Origin: CAZIVP01 sp964542915
GTDB taxonomy: Bacteria; Calditrichota; Calditrichia; Calditrichales; Calditrichaceae
Reading direction: 5' to 3'
NCBI GenBank assembly: GCA_964542915.1
Contig: CAZIVP010000008.1
Location: 62,001-126,000, forward strand
DNA length: 64,000 nt
Shown: positions 25,322 through 34,275 of the stretch, one piece after another
Position numbering within the stretch: the stretch's first letter is position 1
Layout: the number at the start of each line of letters is the position of its first letter
Position numbers and translations under genes: made by a program
The notes under the pieces: generated by a model
Databases searched by the model: none
Told to the model about the DNA's origin: nothing
The model's input: the letters and a program-made list of their open reading frames with translations, nothing else

Positions 25322-28297
25322 GTGAATAATGACATCAAGACGCCTGCTTTTATTCATCTTGCCGGCTTCATTCTCCTGTTTTTCGTCACCGTTTTGACAG
25401 CACAAATCTCAAACGTTCCGGACACATTGCGCATTTGCGCCATACGTGTCGAGTTCAAGGCCGACAACAATCCCTTAACAACGGGAAACGGCCGGTTCAT
25501 GACCGACACGGTTACTACCGATTCTCATGCCATCGATCCCGCGCCGCACAACCGCCTCTACTTTGAAGATCAAATAAGGGCAGCGGCCAGCTACTATGAA
25601 AATGTTTCCGGCAATCGTTTAACCGTCAGGGGAACCGTTTATCCCGCTTCCGATACCGGAGCTTACAAGCTGGACAAAACCATGGGCGATTACAATCCGA
25701 ATACGACCGACGAAGCCATTAATGCCGGTATCAGCCAACTATTTATCGATGCGGTTGGGGCGGCGGATAACCAGGATAACATTCCGTTCGGCGCCTACGA
25801 TCTGGTAACGATCTTCCACGCCGGCGTCGGAAAGGATGTGGATACCGGTTTTGACCCCACACCGCAGGATATTCCCTCACTCTTTATCACGGAATCGTAT
25901 TTGCAGCAATACCACGATGACGCCTTTAACGGCATAGCCGTTAATGACGGCCAAACGGTCATAAAAGAGGGTATTCTGCTGCCGGAAACGGAGAACCAAC
26001 AGGATATCCAAATTGCGTTAACCGGTTTTTTTGTTTCAAACATCGGTAGCTATCTGGGATTATATGATTTGTTTAGTCCTACCACGCAGCGATCCGGCGT
26101 CGGCCGATTTGGATTGATGGATGTGGGCCTTTTAAATTTGAACGGTTTGGCGCCTTCGCCGCCGGGCGCCTTTTCCAGGCAGTTGCTGGGATGGGAGCAT
26201 CCCGAGGTTTTACGCAACAACGTCCAGAATGTATCGCTGGCGCGTTTCGGCGAGGAGGCTCCGCCGGGCGCCCATCGTATGGTTCGGATTCCGATCAATG
26301 AAAATGAATATTATTTACTCGAATTCCGCGGCGACAGTAATATTAATATCGATTCCTTGTTTAATGAGATGTATGCCAATCGTGAAGAGCCGCCCACCTA
26401 TCTGGAAGTATTGAAAACCCATTTCAGCGATCAAATCGAAATCGGTCAAAGCGGCGTACTCATTTCTCTGCCCGACTATGACTGGGGCCTGCCGGGCGCC
26501 GGCGTCTTAATCTGGCATGTGGATGAACGGATCATCGCAACCGAAGGAGATGACAATCGGATCAATGCCGATCCGGAGCGACGGGCGGTGGATATTGAAG
26601 AAGCGGACGGCGCACAGGATATTGGCCAGTCGTACACGCTGTTACAGGCGGGTTATCAAACCGAACTCGGTACACTGGCGGATTTCTGGTTTAAAAACCG
26701 TCCCTCCTATCTAAAAGGATTTGAACAATACCACAATCGCTTTGCAGACGATACCAATCCCAACACACGCGCCAATCTCAATCGCGCCGTCACCAATATC
26801 TCGATAGAAAATTTTAGCGATAATCGCGGATCGGTGATGACGTTCGATTACAAAAGGTCCGGGCTGGAAGAACCCTTTCCCTTGAATTTCTCCGGCAGGG
26901 ATTCCGGTTTTTCGGTTCTGACCACAGCAAGCGTGGCGGGCCAGAGCACCGCTCTGGTATTTGCCGCGGCGTCAAGCGGCGGATTGTATGCCGTGGACGG
27001 CCAAGGCAACGGTCTCTTTGGTCAAGATCAAAAACTGTTAAGCCGTCTGGAGCCCGCGCGAACGCACCTTTCCGTTGCACTGGCCGACCAGGATCGGAAC
27101 GGTCAGTCGGAAGCGTTGTTTGCGGGCGTCGATCACCGAATTTATGGATTCGATCTTTCAAGCCCGGATGAAGACAATCAGCCTCAGGCGCTGTTCAGTC
27201 CAGTAACTTTGCCAGCTTCATTGCACGCTGCACTGGTTGTGGAAAATGGTACCGTTTATGCCGCTTGTAATAACGATTCGTTGTACACGGTGAACAACGC
27301 CGGTACTATCGTCAACCGGCAGCGATTGGCGGAGGGCGTTCGTGATTTTGCCGTGAATGAAAACGCAGACCCGGCCCGCTGGCCCTCGAATACCCGTTAC
27401 GCAGCTTTGGAAATACAAACTTCCGCACAGTTTTTTGTTTACAATGATCATCAGGACCAATTTCAATGGTTCCATGATGACGCCGGTGATTCAGGCGTAA
27501 CTTTTAGTGCAGAAGAGGCGCCGTCGGGGCCGTTCATTCTCGCGGATCCGGATGGTAACCGACAACGCGATCTGCTGTTTGTCGCCGGGCGGGGTGTGTA
27601 TGCCTACAGCCGTTATGGATACACCATCAGCGATTTCCCGCGATTTCCCAATCTCGGACGGAACGATACGCTCCGTGGTGCGCCCTTATTATTTGATGTG
27701 GACGGCGATAACCATTCGGATGTTTTGGCGAGCAGCAAAAAGGGACAAATTTTGGCTTTGGACAAACAGGGTCGTATCAAACCTGGTTTTCCGCTTTCAA
27801 CCGGCGGAAGAATGGTAACCGATCCGGTGATTGCTCAATTGGATGAGGATGCCGAAATGGAACTGGCGGCGATTACAAACGATGGCGCATTGTATATATG
27901 GCAATTGGAGCAGCCTTTTAACCCCGATCTCGAATCATGGTTTATGACCAACTACAACGCAAAAAATAACGTCGTGCTTGAGGCCGTCCAGCAGCAGCAA
28001 CCGCTGGGTCATGGATTAATGCCCAAGGGTCGCGTCTATAATTATCCTAATCCCAATATCGGCGATGAAACAAACATACGCTACTATTTAAACGCCCCGG
28101 CGCAGGTCCGCATACGTATTTTCGATGCCGCCGGCGATTTGATCGACGAATTCTCCGGTCCGGGAAATACAGGCACAGCGAACGAAGTGAAATGGAATGT
28201 CGGCGATGTGGCCTCCGGCGTCTACCTGTGTCAGGTGGAAGCGAAGTCACAGGATAAAACGGAACGACGCATTATCAAGATTATGGTGGTTCATTAA
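25322..28297 (+). CDS. M6-like pseudo-metalloprotease with beta-propeller and T9SS sorting domain
   Basis: The 991-residue secreted protein starts at GTG 25322 behind AAAGGA and has a signal peptide (about 1-28). Residues 35-300 follow the M6 (immune inhibitor A) peptidase domain, including YLGLYDLF and GVGRFGLMDVG, which in active members follow the zinc motif. Where HExxH should be, residues 239-243 read SNIGS, so both histidines and the glutamate are missing and the fold is probably non-catalytic. Residues 520-890 resemble FG-GAP/PQQ-like propeller blades (FDVDGDNHSDVLASSKKG, DEDAEMELAAITNDGAL). A T9SS type A-like sorting domain ends the protein (NYPNPNIGDETNIRY to RRIIKIMVV). A binding or structural surface role is more likely than proteolysis. 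Confidence 0.78.
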   Translation: MNNDIKTPAFIHLAGFILLFFVTVLTAQISNVPDTLRICAIRVEFKADNNPLTTGNGRFMTDTVTTDSHAIDPAPHNRLYFEDQIRAAASYYENVSGNRLTVRGTVYPASDTGAYKLDKTMGDYNPNTTDEAINAGISQLFIDAVGAADNQDNIPFGAYDLVTIFHAGVGKDVDTGFDPTPQDIPSLFITESYLQQYHDDAFNGIAVNDGQTVIKEGILLPETENQQDIQIALTGFFVSNIGSYLGLYDLFSPTTQRSGVGRFGLMDVGLLNLNGLAPSPPGAFSRQLLGWEHPEVLRNNVQNVSLARFGEEAPPGAHRMVRIPINENEYYLLEFRGDSNINIDSLFNEMYANREEPPTYLEVLKTHFSDQIEIGQSGVLISLPDYDWGLPGAGVLIWHVDERIIATEGDDNRINADPERRAVDIEEADGAQDIGQSYTLLQAGYQTELGTLADFWFKNRPSYLKGFEQYHNRFADDTNPNTRANLNRAVTNISIENFSDNRGSVMTFDYKRSGLEEPFPLNFSGRDSGFSVLTTASVAGQSTALVFAAASSGGLYAVDGQGNGLFGQDQKLLSRLEPARTHLSVALADQDRNGQSEALFAGVDHRIYGFDLSSPDEDNQPQALFSPVTLPASLHAALVVENGTVYAACNNDSLYTVNNAGTIVNRQRLAEGVRDFAVNENADPARWPSNTRYAALEIQTSAQFFVYNDHQDQFQWFHDDAGDSGVTFSAEEAPSGPFILADPDGNRQRDLLFVAGRGVYAYSRYGYTISDFPRFPNLGRNDTLRGAPLLFDVDGDNHSDVLASSKKGQILALDKQGRIKPGFPLSTGGRMVTDPVIAQLDEDAEMELAAITNDGALYIWQLEQPFNPDLESWFMTNYNAKNNVVLEAVQQQQPLGHGLMPKGRVYNYPNPNIGDETNIRYYLNAPAQVRIRIFDAAGDLIDEFSGPGNTGTANEVKWNVGDVASGVYLCQVEAKSQDKTERRIIKIMVVH

Positions 28298-28309
28298 CGA
28301 GGGAGCAGG

Positions 28310-31300
28310 ATGCGTAAATTTCTTATTGTCATATTATTATTTTCCGGAACCCTTCAGGCCCAGTTTTATCAATACAACCACCCCGAACTGGAATGGAAAT
28401 CCTTTGATACGGAGCATTTCAGTATCCATTTCCACCAGGGCGCCAAACGCACGGCGTATTTAGTGGCGCAGATTGCCGAAGACATCCATCCGCACCTGAC
28501 CGAGCTCTATGACTACGAGCCGGATCGTATTCACTTTATCATCAAAGATACGGACGATTACTCCAATGGCGGGGCGTTTTTCTTCGATAATAAAATCGAA
28601 ATCTGGGCGGACAATCTGGATTATATTATGCGCGGAACCAAAAACTGGCTGCGCGATGTGGTGACGCATGAATATGCTCACATGATTTCCATTCAAAAAA
28701 TGATTAAAAGCAATTTGCGTTTCCCCTATGGATTCATTCAGGTATTCACCTATGAAGATGAACGGCGTAAAGATGTGGTGCGCGGTTTTCCCAATACGAT
28801 AGTGTCTTATCCCATCAGTTCGGTGAATATCCCGGTCTGGTTTGCGGAAGGCACCGCTCAACATCAGGCGGACAGCAGCCGTTACGATTACCGCGATCCG
28901 CACCGCGAGATGATCCTGCGCGATCGGATTATGCATGACCAACTGCTTACGCTGAACAGCATGTCCGTGTTCGGTAAAAACAGCCACGGTAATGAATCGG
29001 CCTACAACCTTGGATTTTCATTCGTCAATTATATCACAGATCGCTTCGGAGAAAACGTATTAGAAGAGATTACCCGCATTTCAAGCCAATGGCACTCCTA
29101 TACGTTCGAAAGCGTCCTTCAAGAGGCCACCGGTATCGAGGCCGATACCCTTTATCAAAACTGGAAAGACTCGCTTGAGTTGGTTTACCGGAGGCAAACC
29201 GTTAACATCCGGCAGAATGAGAAAAAAGGTTTAGCCGTTGAAGACCGTGGATCGGCGAATATCTATCCCGTGTGGTCGCCGGACGGTAAAAAGATTGCTT
29301 ATGTTTCTAACAGGGGCAATGACTATTTCAGCCAAAACGCACTTGTTATTTACGACCTGGAAACCGGCAAGAAAAGAAAGATCGAAAGCCGCATCGCATC
29401 TTCCCTGTCTTGGTCGCCCGATGGACGTTACATCGCTTTTGCCAGGAACGAACGCAACATAATGGGTTCGGCGTTGGATGATTTGTATCTTTATAACTTC
29501 AATAAAGAAGAAACCATTCGCCTGACGTGGGGCATGCGCGCAACGCACCCGGCGTTTAATGCGGACGGCAGCAAATTAGCGTTTGTTTCAGGCACCAATG
29601 GATTAACCCAACTCAATATTTATCACCTGCCGGAATCCCTGACCACGCCGGAAAAGCAAACCGCTTTCTTTAATATGGAGAGCGGCGCCGTTACGTACGT
29701 GGATAAGAGCAATGACGAAATGTATCGCCGGGTGGAATTTCGCAGCGGGAAAAATGGCCGCGTCGAGCAGGTCCTCAATTTTGGGAATGACCGGCAGATT
29801 TACCATCCGCGCTGGTCGCCGGACGGCAATACGATTATCTTTGATACATCTATTGAATACGGGCGCAATCTGGGCATGTATGATGTACAAAGCCAGCAAT
29901 TCGATTTTTTTCTGAAAGCGGAAGAGGAACTGCGTTATCCCGTATTTTCTCCCGATGGTCAGTATGTCTATTACAGTGCAAGCAGCACAGGCATTTATAA
30001 TATTTATCGTCGTCATGTTAAAAGCGGACAAACGGAGCTATTGACCAACGTGGTCGGCGGGGCCATGATGCCTGATGTGAACCGGAACGGGGCGCTGGTT
30101 TACGCCCGCTACGATAGCCTTGGTTATAAAATCTACCGTATGGAAAACAAGGAACCGCTGAATCCGCGTTTGGCCGTGTATGACACCGATTATATCGAAT
30201 CCATCCCGGCGAAAAATTTTGACAATACGGTTCGCATTGATCCCGAAGTGCAGCCTTACAAACAAACCTTTACGGATCTCCATATTTTGCCGAGACTGAT
30301 GATCGATTACGGTACGGTGAAACCCGGTTTTTACCTGCTCTCCAATGATGTGCTGGATAAATACGGTTTTATGGCCGGGGCGGCGATAAACCGAGATTTG
30401 GATTATGATCTGTACGGATATGTGGAATATAACGAATTCTGGCCCACCATCTTTTTGGAGGCCTATAACAGCAGCGCAAACATATCCGATACGTTGCGGG
30501 AGCGCAAGGGTACAGATTATGTCCTGCAATATGACCGCGACATTAATTTTGATTTGACCGAATTTCGCGCCGGTCTCAGTGGACGCGTATTGGATTTCAT
30601 CGATTACCGGGCGGCCTTTGCGTTACGCCGTTATAACGCTAAGATCCATTTTAATGAGGAATACGATCCTGTAAAAAAGGAGTGGATTGCGCCGTTCACC
30701 TTTCGTTATAACTATCTCAAAGGGTATGCTTTGGAATTGGCCCTTACCGCGAACCTGACGCAGCGCGACCGAAACATGGATATCAATCCCTCCGGCGGGC
30801 GTTATCTCTTCTTTAAATACAGCTATGAGAACAGCGATTTCCTGCGGGAGTTTGCCATTACGGCCACCGATATCGGAGAAGTTTATGATAACTACAGCTA
30901 TAACCAGCTGACGTTAAACTGGGAAGAGTACATCGAAAATCCGTTGTTAAACAACCATGCTTTAACGTTGCGTGTGCGTGCCGGTTACATAGACCGACCC
31001 GTGGACAGCTTTTTCCATCTTTTTGCCGGTGGACTTATCGGTATGAAAGGATATTCTTACTTTAGCATCGAAGGAACGCGCAAACTGATCGCAACGGTAA
31101 CGTATCGTTTTCCGCTCTGGCAAAATATCGACCGGACGTTGGGCCACATCTATTTTGATAAATTGTATTTCGGCATCTTTTATGATTACGGTAATGCCTG
31201 GACCGGTAATGATGTACAACTAAACAACTTTAAACGCGATATTGGCTTTCAGTTGCGGTTAAGCACCTTTTCGTACTTTCTCTTTCCCACCCGCTTTTTC

Positions 31301-31450
31301 GCCGAGGCCGTCTATCCCTTAGACGAAATTCAGAACCAAAACATAACCTACGAACGGGACTGGCGGTTTTATTTTGGCGCATTGTTCGAGTTTGAACTGC
31401 GCGAGCGGCTGGGACAGGGTCTCAACTTATTCAAACATCAGCTAAATTAA
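28310..31450 (+). CDS. Peptidase-TolB-like propeller-Omp85-like barrel fusion
   Basis: The 1046-residue protein has a signal peptide (1-17) and three parts. Residues 25-290 look like a gluzincin peptidase: HEYAH (HExxH) at about 120-124, with WFAEGTAQH supplying the third-ligand glutamate downstream. Residues 300-640 contain PD40/TolB-type propeller blades, seen as repeated WSPDGK, WSPDGR, WSPDGN and FSPDGQ. Residues 680-1046 form a predicted outer-membrane barrel; GGLIGMKGYSYFSIEGTRK and VTYRFPLW match the Omp85/BamA loop-6 region with K in place of the usual R. The gene starts 12 bases after the M6-like gene, so they are probably co-expressed. It may anchor a periplasmic or surface peptidase at the outer membrane. 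Function is unknown. Confidence 0.75.
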   Translation: MRKFLIVILLFSGTLQAQFYQYNHPELEWKSFDTEHFSIHFHQGAKRTAYLVAQIAEDIHPHLTELYDYEPDRIHFIIKDTDDYSNGGAFFFDNKIEIWADNLDYIMRGTKNWLRDVVTHEYAHMISIQKMIKSNLRFPYGFIQVFTYEDERRKDVVRGFPNTIVSYPISSVNIPVWFAEGTAQHQADSSRYDYRDPHREMILRDRIMHDQLLTLNSMSVFGKNSHGNESAYNLGFSFVNYITDRFGENVLEEITRISSQWHSYTFESVLQEATGIEADTLYQNWKDSLELVYRRQTVNIRQNEKKGLAVEDRGSANIYPVWSPDGKKIAYVSNRGNDYFSQNALVIYDLETGKKRKIESRIASSLSWSPDGRYIAFARNERNIMGSALDDLYLYNFNKEETIRLTWGMRATHPAFNADGSKLAFVSGTNGLTQLNIYHLPESLTTPEKQTAFFNMESGAVTYVDKSNDEMYRRVEFRSGKNGRVEQVLNFGNDRQIYHPRWSPDGNTIIFDTSIEYGRNLGMYDVQSQQFDFFLKAEEELRYPVFSPDGQYVYYSASSTGIYNIYRRHVKSGQTELLTNVVGGAMMPDVNRNGALVYARYDSLGYKIYRMENKEPLNPRLAVYDTDYIESIPAKNFDNTVRIDPEVQPYKQTFTDLHILPRLMIDYGTVKPGFYLLSNDVLDKYGFMAGAAINRDLDYDLYGYVEYNEFWPTIFLEAYNSSANISDTLRERKGTDYVLQYDRDINFDLTEFRAGLSGRVLDFIDYRAAFALRRYNAKIHFNEEYDPVKKEWIAPFTFRYNYLKGYALELALTANLTQRDRNMDINPSGGRYLFFKYSYENSDFLREFAITATDIGEVYDNYSYNQLTLNWEEYIENPLLNNHALTLRVRAGYIDRPVDSFFHLFAGGLIGMKGYSYFSIEGTRKLIATVTYRFPLWQNIDRTLGHIYFDKLYFGIFYDYGNAWTGNDVQLNNFKRDIGFQLRLSTFSYFLFPTRFFAEAVYPLDEIQNQNITYERDWRFYFGALFEFELRERLGQGLNLFKHQLN

Positions 31451-31480
31451 TCAATTGTTTCTTTTTATGGGGATTTTGAT

Positions 31481-32422
31481 ATGAGGCAATGGGTTGAAAT
31501 GTTAGAGGGTCTTCAAACACATTTCTTAAAAACCGGATATGTCATAATTGCCGTTCTTCTCTTTTACGGTTCGCTTGCCATGGCGGACAACGAGGCTGGC
31601 AAACGGGACAGCTCCCGATCACAGCTATTCCCCGTTAACCAACAGGGCATCGCATTGAATAGCGAGGCAGATCAGCAGCAACAGGAGAAAATACAAGAGC
31701 AGGCCCAACGTAAATCAGGCTTTAAAGCCGCCTTGTTTTCCGCGATCGTTCCCGGCGGCGGCGAAGTTTACACCGGATCGTACTGGCGGGCGGCGTTGTT
31801 TGCCGGGCTGGAAATTGCCTTCTGGTCGGCCAATATCATCTACAATCAAAAAGGCGACGACGAGGACGCCCGCATGCGGACATTCGGCAATGAGCACTGG
31901 AGTGATGCAAAATACTGGGCGAAGGTTTACGAGGATGCGGAATCTGAAGGGCTTTGGGACGGACCCGCATTGAATGTAGATGCAGAGGGGCGTCTTCAAA
32001 ATTATGAAGAATATTATAACAAATTATGGAATCTCCAGGATGATCCGTCGCTCGGTTATACCCACATTCTGCCCAAAACCAAAACCCAGCAATATTATGA
32101 GATGATTTACAAATATTTGGGCCAGTTTGGTGTAGGCTGGGATGATGTGCCCTACGCCGATTATTATGAAGATAATCTCAATCACCCGTTAACGGAGAAC
32201 ATCAGAACCTATCGCGATATGCGTAACCGCAGCAACGATTATTACCAAACGGCAACGACCATGTTGAATCTGGTCATGATGAACCACCTCGCCAGCGCCC
32301 TGGATGCAGCCTGGTCCGCAAAGCAGCATAATCAAAAGTATCGCTTGTCGTTTCATATTGACAAACAGCGGTATGACGACCCTAAGGCGCCTTATTTGTA
32401 TGGAGTACGTATCGCATGGTAA
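31481..32422 (+). CDS. DUF5683-like membrane protein A
   Basis: The 313-residue product has an N-terminal hydrophobic segment (about 18-35, ending LAMA) that may be a signal peptide after a longer n-region. A DUF5683-like core follows, marked by FSAIVPGGGEVYTGSYWRAALFAG near residues 87-110, and a predicted second helix pair lies near the C-terminus (MMNHLASALDAAWSAKQH). The gene at 32579 is a diverged relative with the same order of elements. DUF5683 occurs in Bacteroidetes-related bacteria and has no established function. It follows the large fusion gene by 30 bases, so a link with that outer-membrane protein is possible. Confidence 0.62.
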   Translation: MRQWVEMLEGLQTHFLKTGYVIIAVLLFYGSLAMADNEAGKRDSSRSQLFPVNQQGIALNSEADQQQQEKIQEQAQRKSGFKAALFSAIVPGGGEVYTGSYWRAALFAGLEIAFWSANIIYNQKGDDEDARMRTFGNEHWSDAKYWAKVYEDAESEGLWDGPALNVDAEGRLQNYEEYYNKLWNLQDDPSLGYTHILPKTKTQQYYEMIYKYLGQFGVGWDDVPYADYYEDNLNHPLTENIRTYRDMRNRSNDYYQTATTMLNLVMMNHLASALDAAWSAKQHNQKYRLSFHIDKQRYDDPKAPYLYGVRIAW

Positions 32423-32578
32423 AGGGGGGTGCCGGTGAGGATGTGTACACATGAACGCCCCCAGGAAGGGGCGCCTGGATTGCCAATCGATGTTGATGTC
32501 GAGCGGAAATGAAGTTTTCCGGAATAATTGCCGGTCTAAGATACGTCAAAACAAACTTTTAGAATGGATTAGCGATCT

Positions 32579-33355
32579 ATGGTTCGAATTGTCTTTCTTA
32601 TTATGATATTAACCGTCTGTTCACCGCTTCCGGCGCAGGAATCCATCGATATCCCGTATGCGAGTGATTCCATGCGGGTTTGGATGGCGGACGGGACCGA
32701 TCCATTATCGGGGCGGGAAATTGGAAGTCCGGCCTTTAATATAATGAACGATCCCGTTTCGGGCGGCGCAGGAAAAAAGTCCGTGGGACGATCTCTGTTG
32801 ATGAGTTTAATCGTACCGGGCAGCGGTGAATTCTATATGGGAAAACGCAGCCAGGGCTTATTCTTTTTGGGCATGGAAATATTAACATGGGGCGGACTCG
32901 CCGGCAATCAACTTTACTACAACAATTTAGAGGACTCCTATAAAACGTATGCTGTGCAGCATGCCGGCGTAACGCGCGAAGGAAAGAACCATCGTTTCTG
33001 GTCCGATATTGGTAAATACGATGATATTTATGCCTTTAACGAACGCCGGCAGCGCGACCGTCTTTTCGATGATACGTACGAGGTAAGCCCGGAAAATTAC
33101 TGGAGCTGGCAAACGCGCAAACACCGCCTCAAGTATGACGGCAAGCGTCTGCGCGCCAATGACATCGAGGGACGCGATGTGTATTTCTATACAGCCATCT
33201 TATTGAACCATCTCATCAGCGGGATCAACGCCATGCGACTGGCCCGGATTCATAACCGCGAACTCCAGGAAACGAGCTGGCAATTTAATATTGATACATA
33301 CCGGTTTGCCGGCCAATCGCGCTATATCGGCATTCAAATCCAATCCAAATTTTAA
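32579..33355 (+). CDS. DUF5683-like membrane protein B
   Basis: This 258-residue protein has a signal peptide (about 1-19, ending LPAQ) and the same DUF5683-like hallmark, MSLIVPGSGEFYMGKRSQGL, followed by a hydrophobic helix (GMEILTWGGLAGNQLYY). The C-terminal TAILLNHLISGINAMRLARIHN mirrors the paralog at 31481. The two probably arose by duplication and then diverged. Its stop TAA overlaps the next ATG (TAATG), so it is translationally coupled to the reductase gene. Function is unknown. Confidence 0.62.
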   Translation: MVRIVFLIMILTVCSPLPAQESIDIPYASDSMRVWMADGTDPLSGREIGSPAFNIMNDPVSGGAGKKSVGRSLLMSLIVPGSGEFYMGKRSQGLFFLGMEILTWGGLAGNQLYYNNLEDSYKTYAVQHAGVTREGKNHRFWSDIGKYDDIYAFNERRQRDRLFDDTYEVSPENYWSWQTRKHRLKYDGKRLRANDIEGRDVYFYTAILLNHLISGINAMRLARIHNRELQETSWQFNIDTYRFAGQSRYIGIQIQSKF

Positions 33356-34236
33356 TGGCGACAAACGTATTTATAACGGGCATCACAAGCTTTATCGGCC
33401 ATTACCTGTATCTGGCGAAACCTCCGGATATCGAACTGACAGGCAGCGTGCGGGATAAGCAACGCTTTCATTTTCAGGCGAACGCCTCGGTTCAGCTGCA
33501 CCATTCGGATCTAACAGAACCGCTCGCCCCGCAATTAAGCAACTTAAAACCGGATGTCCTGATCCACTGTGCCGCCATAGCAGGAATGGGCGCCTGCGAA
33601 CAAAATCCGCAGCAGGCGTACAACATCAACGCCAAAGCTACGGAACAACTGGCCCGTTGGTGCCGACAACGCGACGTACGCCTGATATACCTCTCGACCG
33701 ATATCGTTTTTGGAGGCGATCATCCGCCCTATGATGAAGACGATAATCCCACCCCCATCAATGCTTATGGCACCACCAAACGCGAAGGTGAAAAAGCGGT
33801 GCAGGATCAACTTCAAAATCACGCCATTGCCCGTATCGCGCTGTCGCTGGGTCGCGGTATCGGTCATACACGAAATTTTCTGGATTGGTTTATGGAGCGC
33901 TTAAATCGAAATGAGACGATTCCACTGTTTAAAGATGAAGTACGAACGCCTACCGCCATTCGCCCGCTTGTATCCTGGTTATGGAAACTGGCGCTCAGCA
34001 GCGAAACGGGAATCTTCCATTTATGTGGATTGCAATCGCTAAATCGATTGCAGCTTGGTGAGAAGATCTGCCAGAATCTGGGGCGGGGGCATGATTTGCT
34101 TCGCGCCGTATCGATGCACGAGGCCGCTCCCAATCTCCGGCCTTCGGATGTCTCGTTAGTCTCTTCGCGGACGGTGGACAGCCGTCCCTTGCAAATCAAT
34201 GCGATTGAGTTGTATCTTCCTTACCTTCTGGCTTGA
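33355..34236 (+). CDS. SDR-family sugar-nucleotide reductase, RmlD-like
   Basis: The 293-residue protein has an extended SDR fold with FITGITSFIGHYL (GxxxxxG at residues 8-14), LSTDIVFGGDHPPYD and YGTTKREGE (YxxxK). Its layout matches RmlD-type dTDP-4-dehydrorhamnose reductases and their MAT2B relatives, but it is only distantly similar to the copy at 21016. The substrate is not clear. It overlaps the DUF5683-like gene by one base and precedes rsmB by 40 bases. Confidence 0.72.
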   Translation: MATNVFITGITSFIGHYLYLAKPPDIELTGSVRDKQRFHFQANASVQLHHSDLTEPLAPQLSNLKPDVLIHCAAIAGMGACEQNPQQAYNINAKATEQLARWCRQRDVRLIYLSTDIVFGGDHPPYDEDDNPTPINAYGTTKREGEKAVQDQLQNHAIARIALSLGRGIGHTRNFLDWFMERLNRNETIPLFKDEVRTPTAIRPLVSWLWKLALSSETGIFHLCGLQSLNRLQLGEKICQNLGRGHDLLRAVSMHEAAPNLRPSDVSLVSSRTVDSRPLQINAIELYLPYLLA

Positions 34237-34275
34237 TGGTATTTCAAAATCGGGAATAAGCGAGCACAACGTATT

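Noticed and set aside
32456..32473. CGCCCC/GGGGCG hairpin after the first DUF5683-like gene
   Set aside because: Short stem without a T run, so not a terminator, and no further copies were noticed to call it a repeat family.
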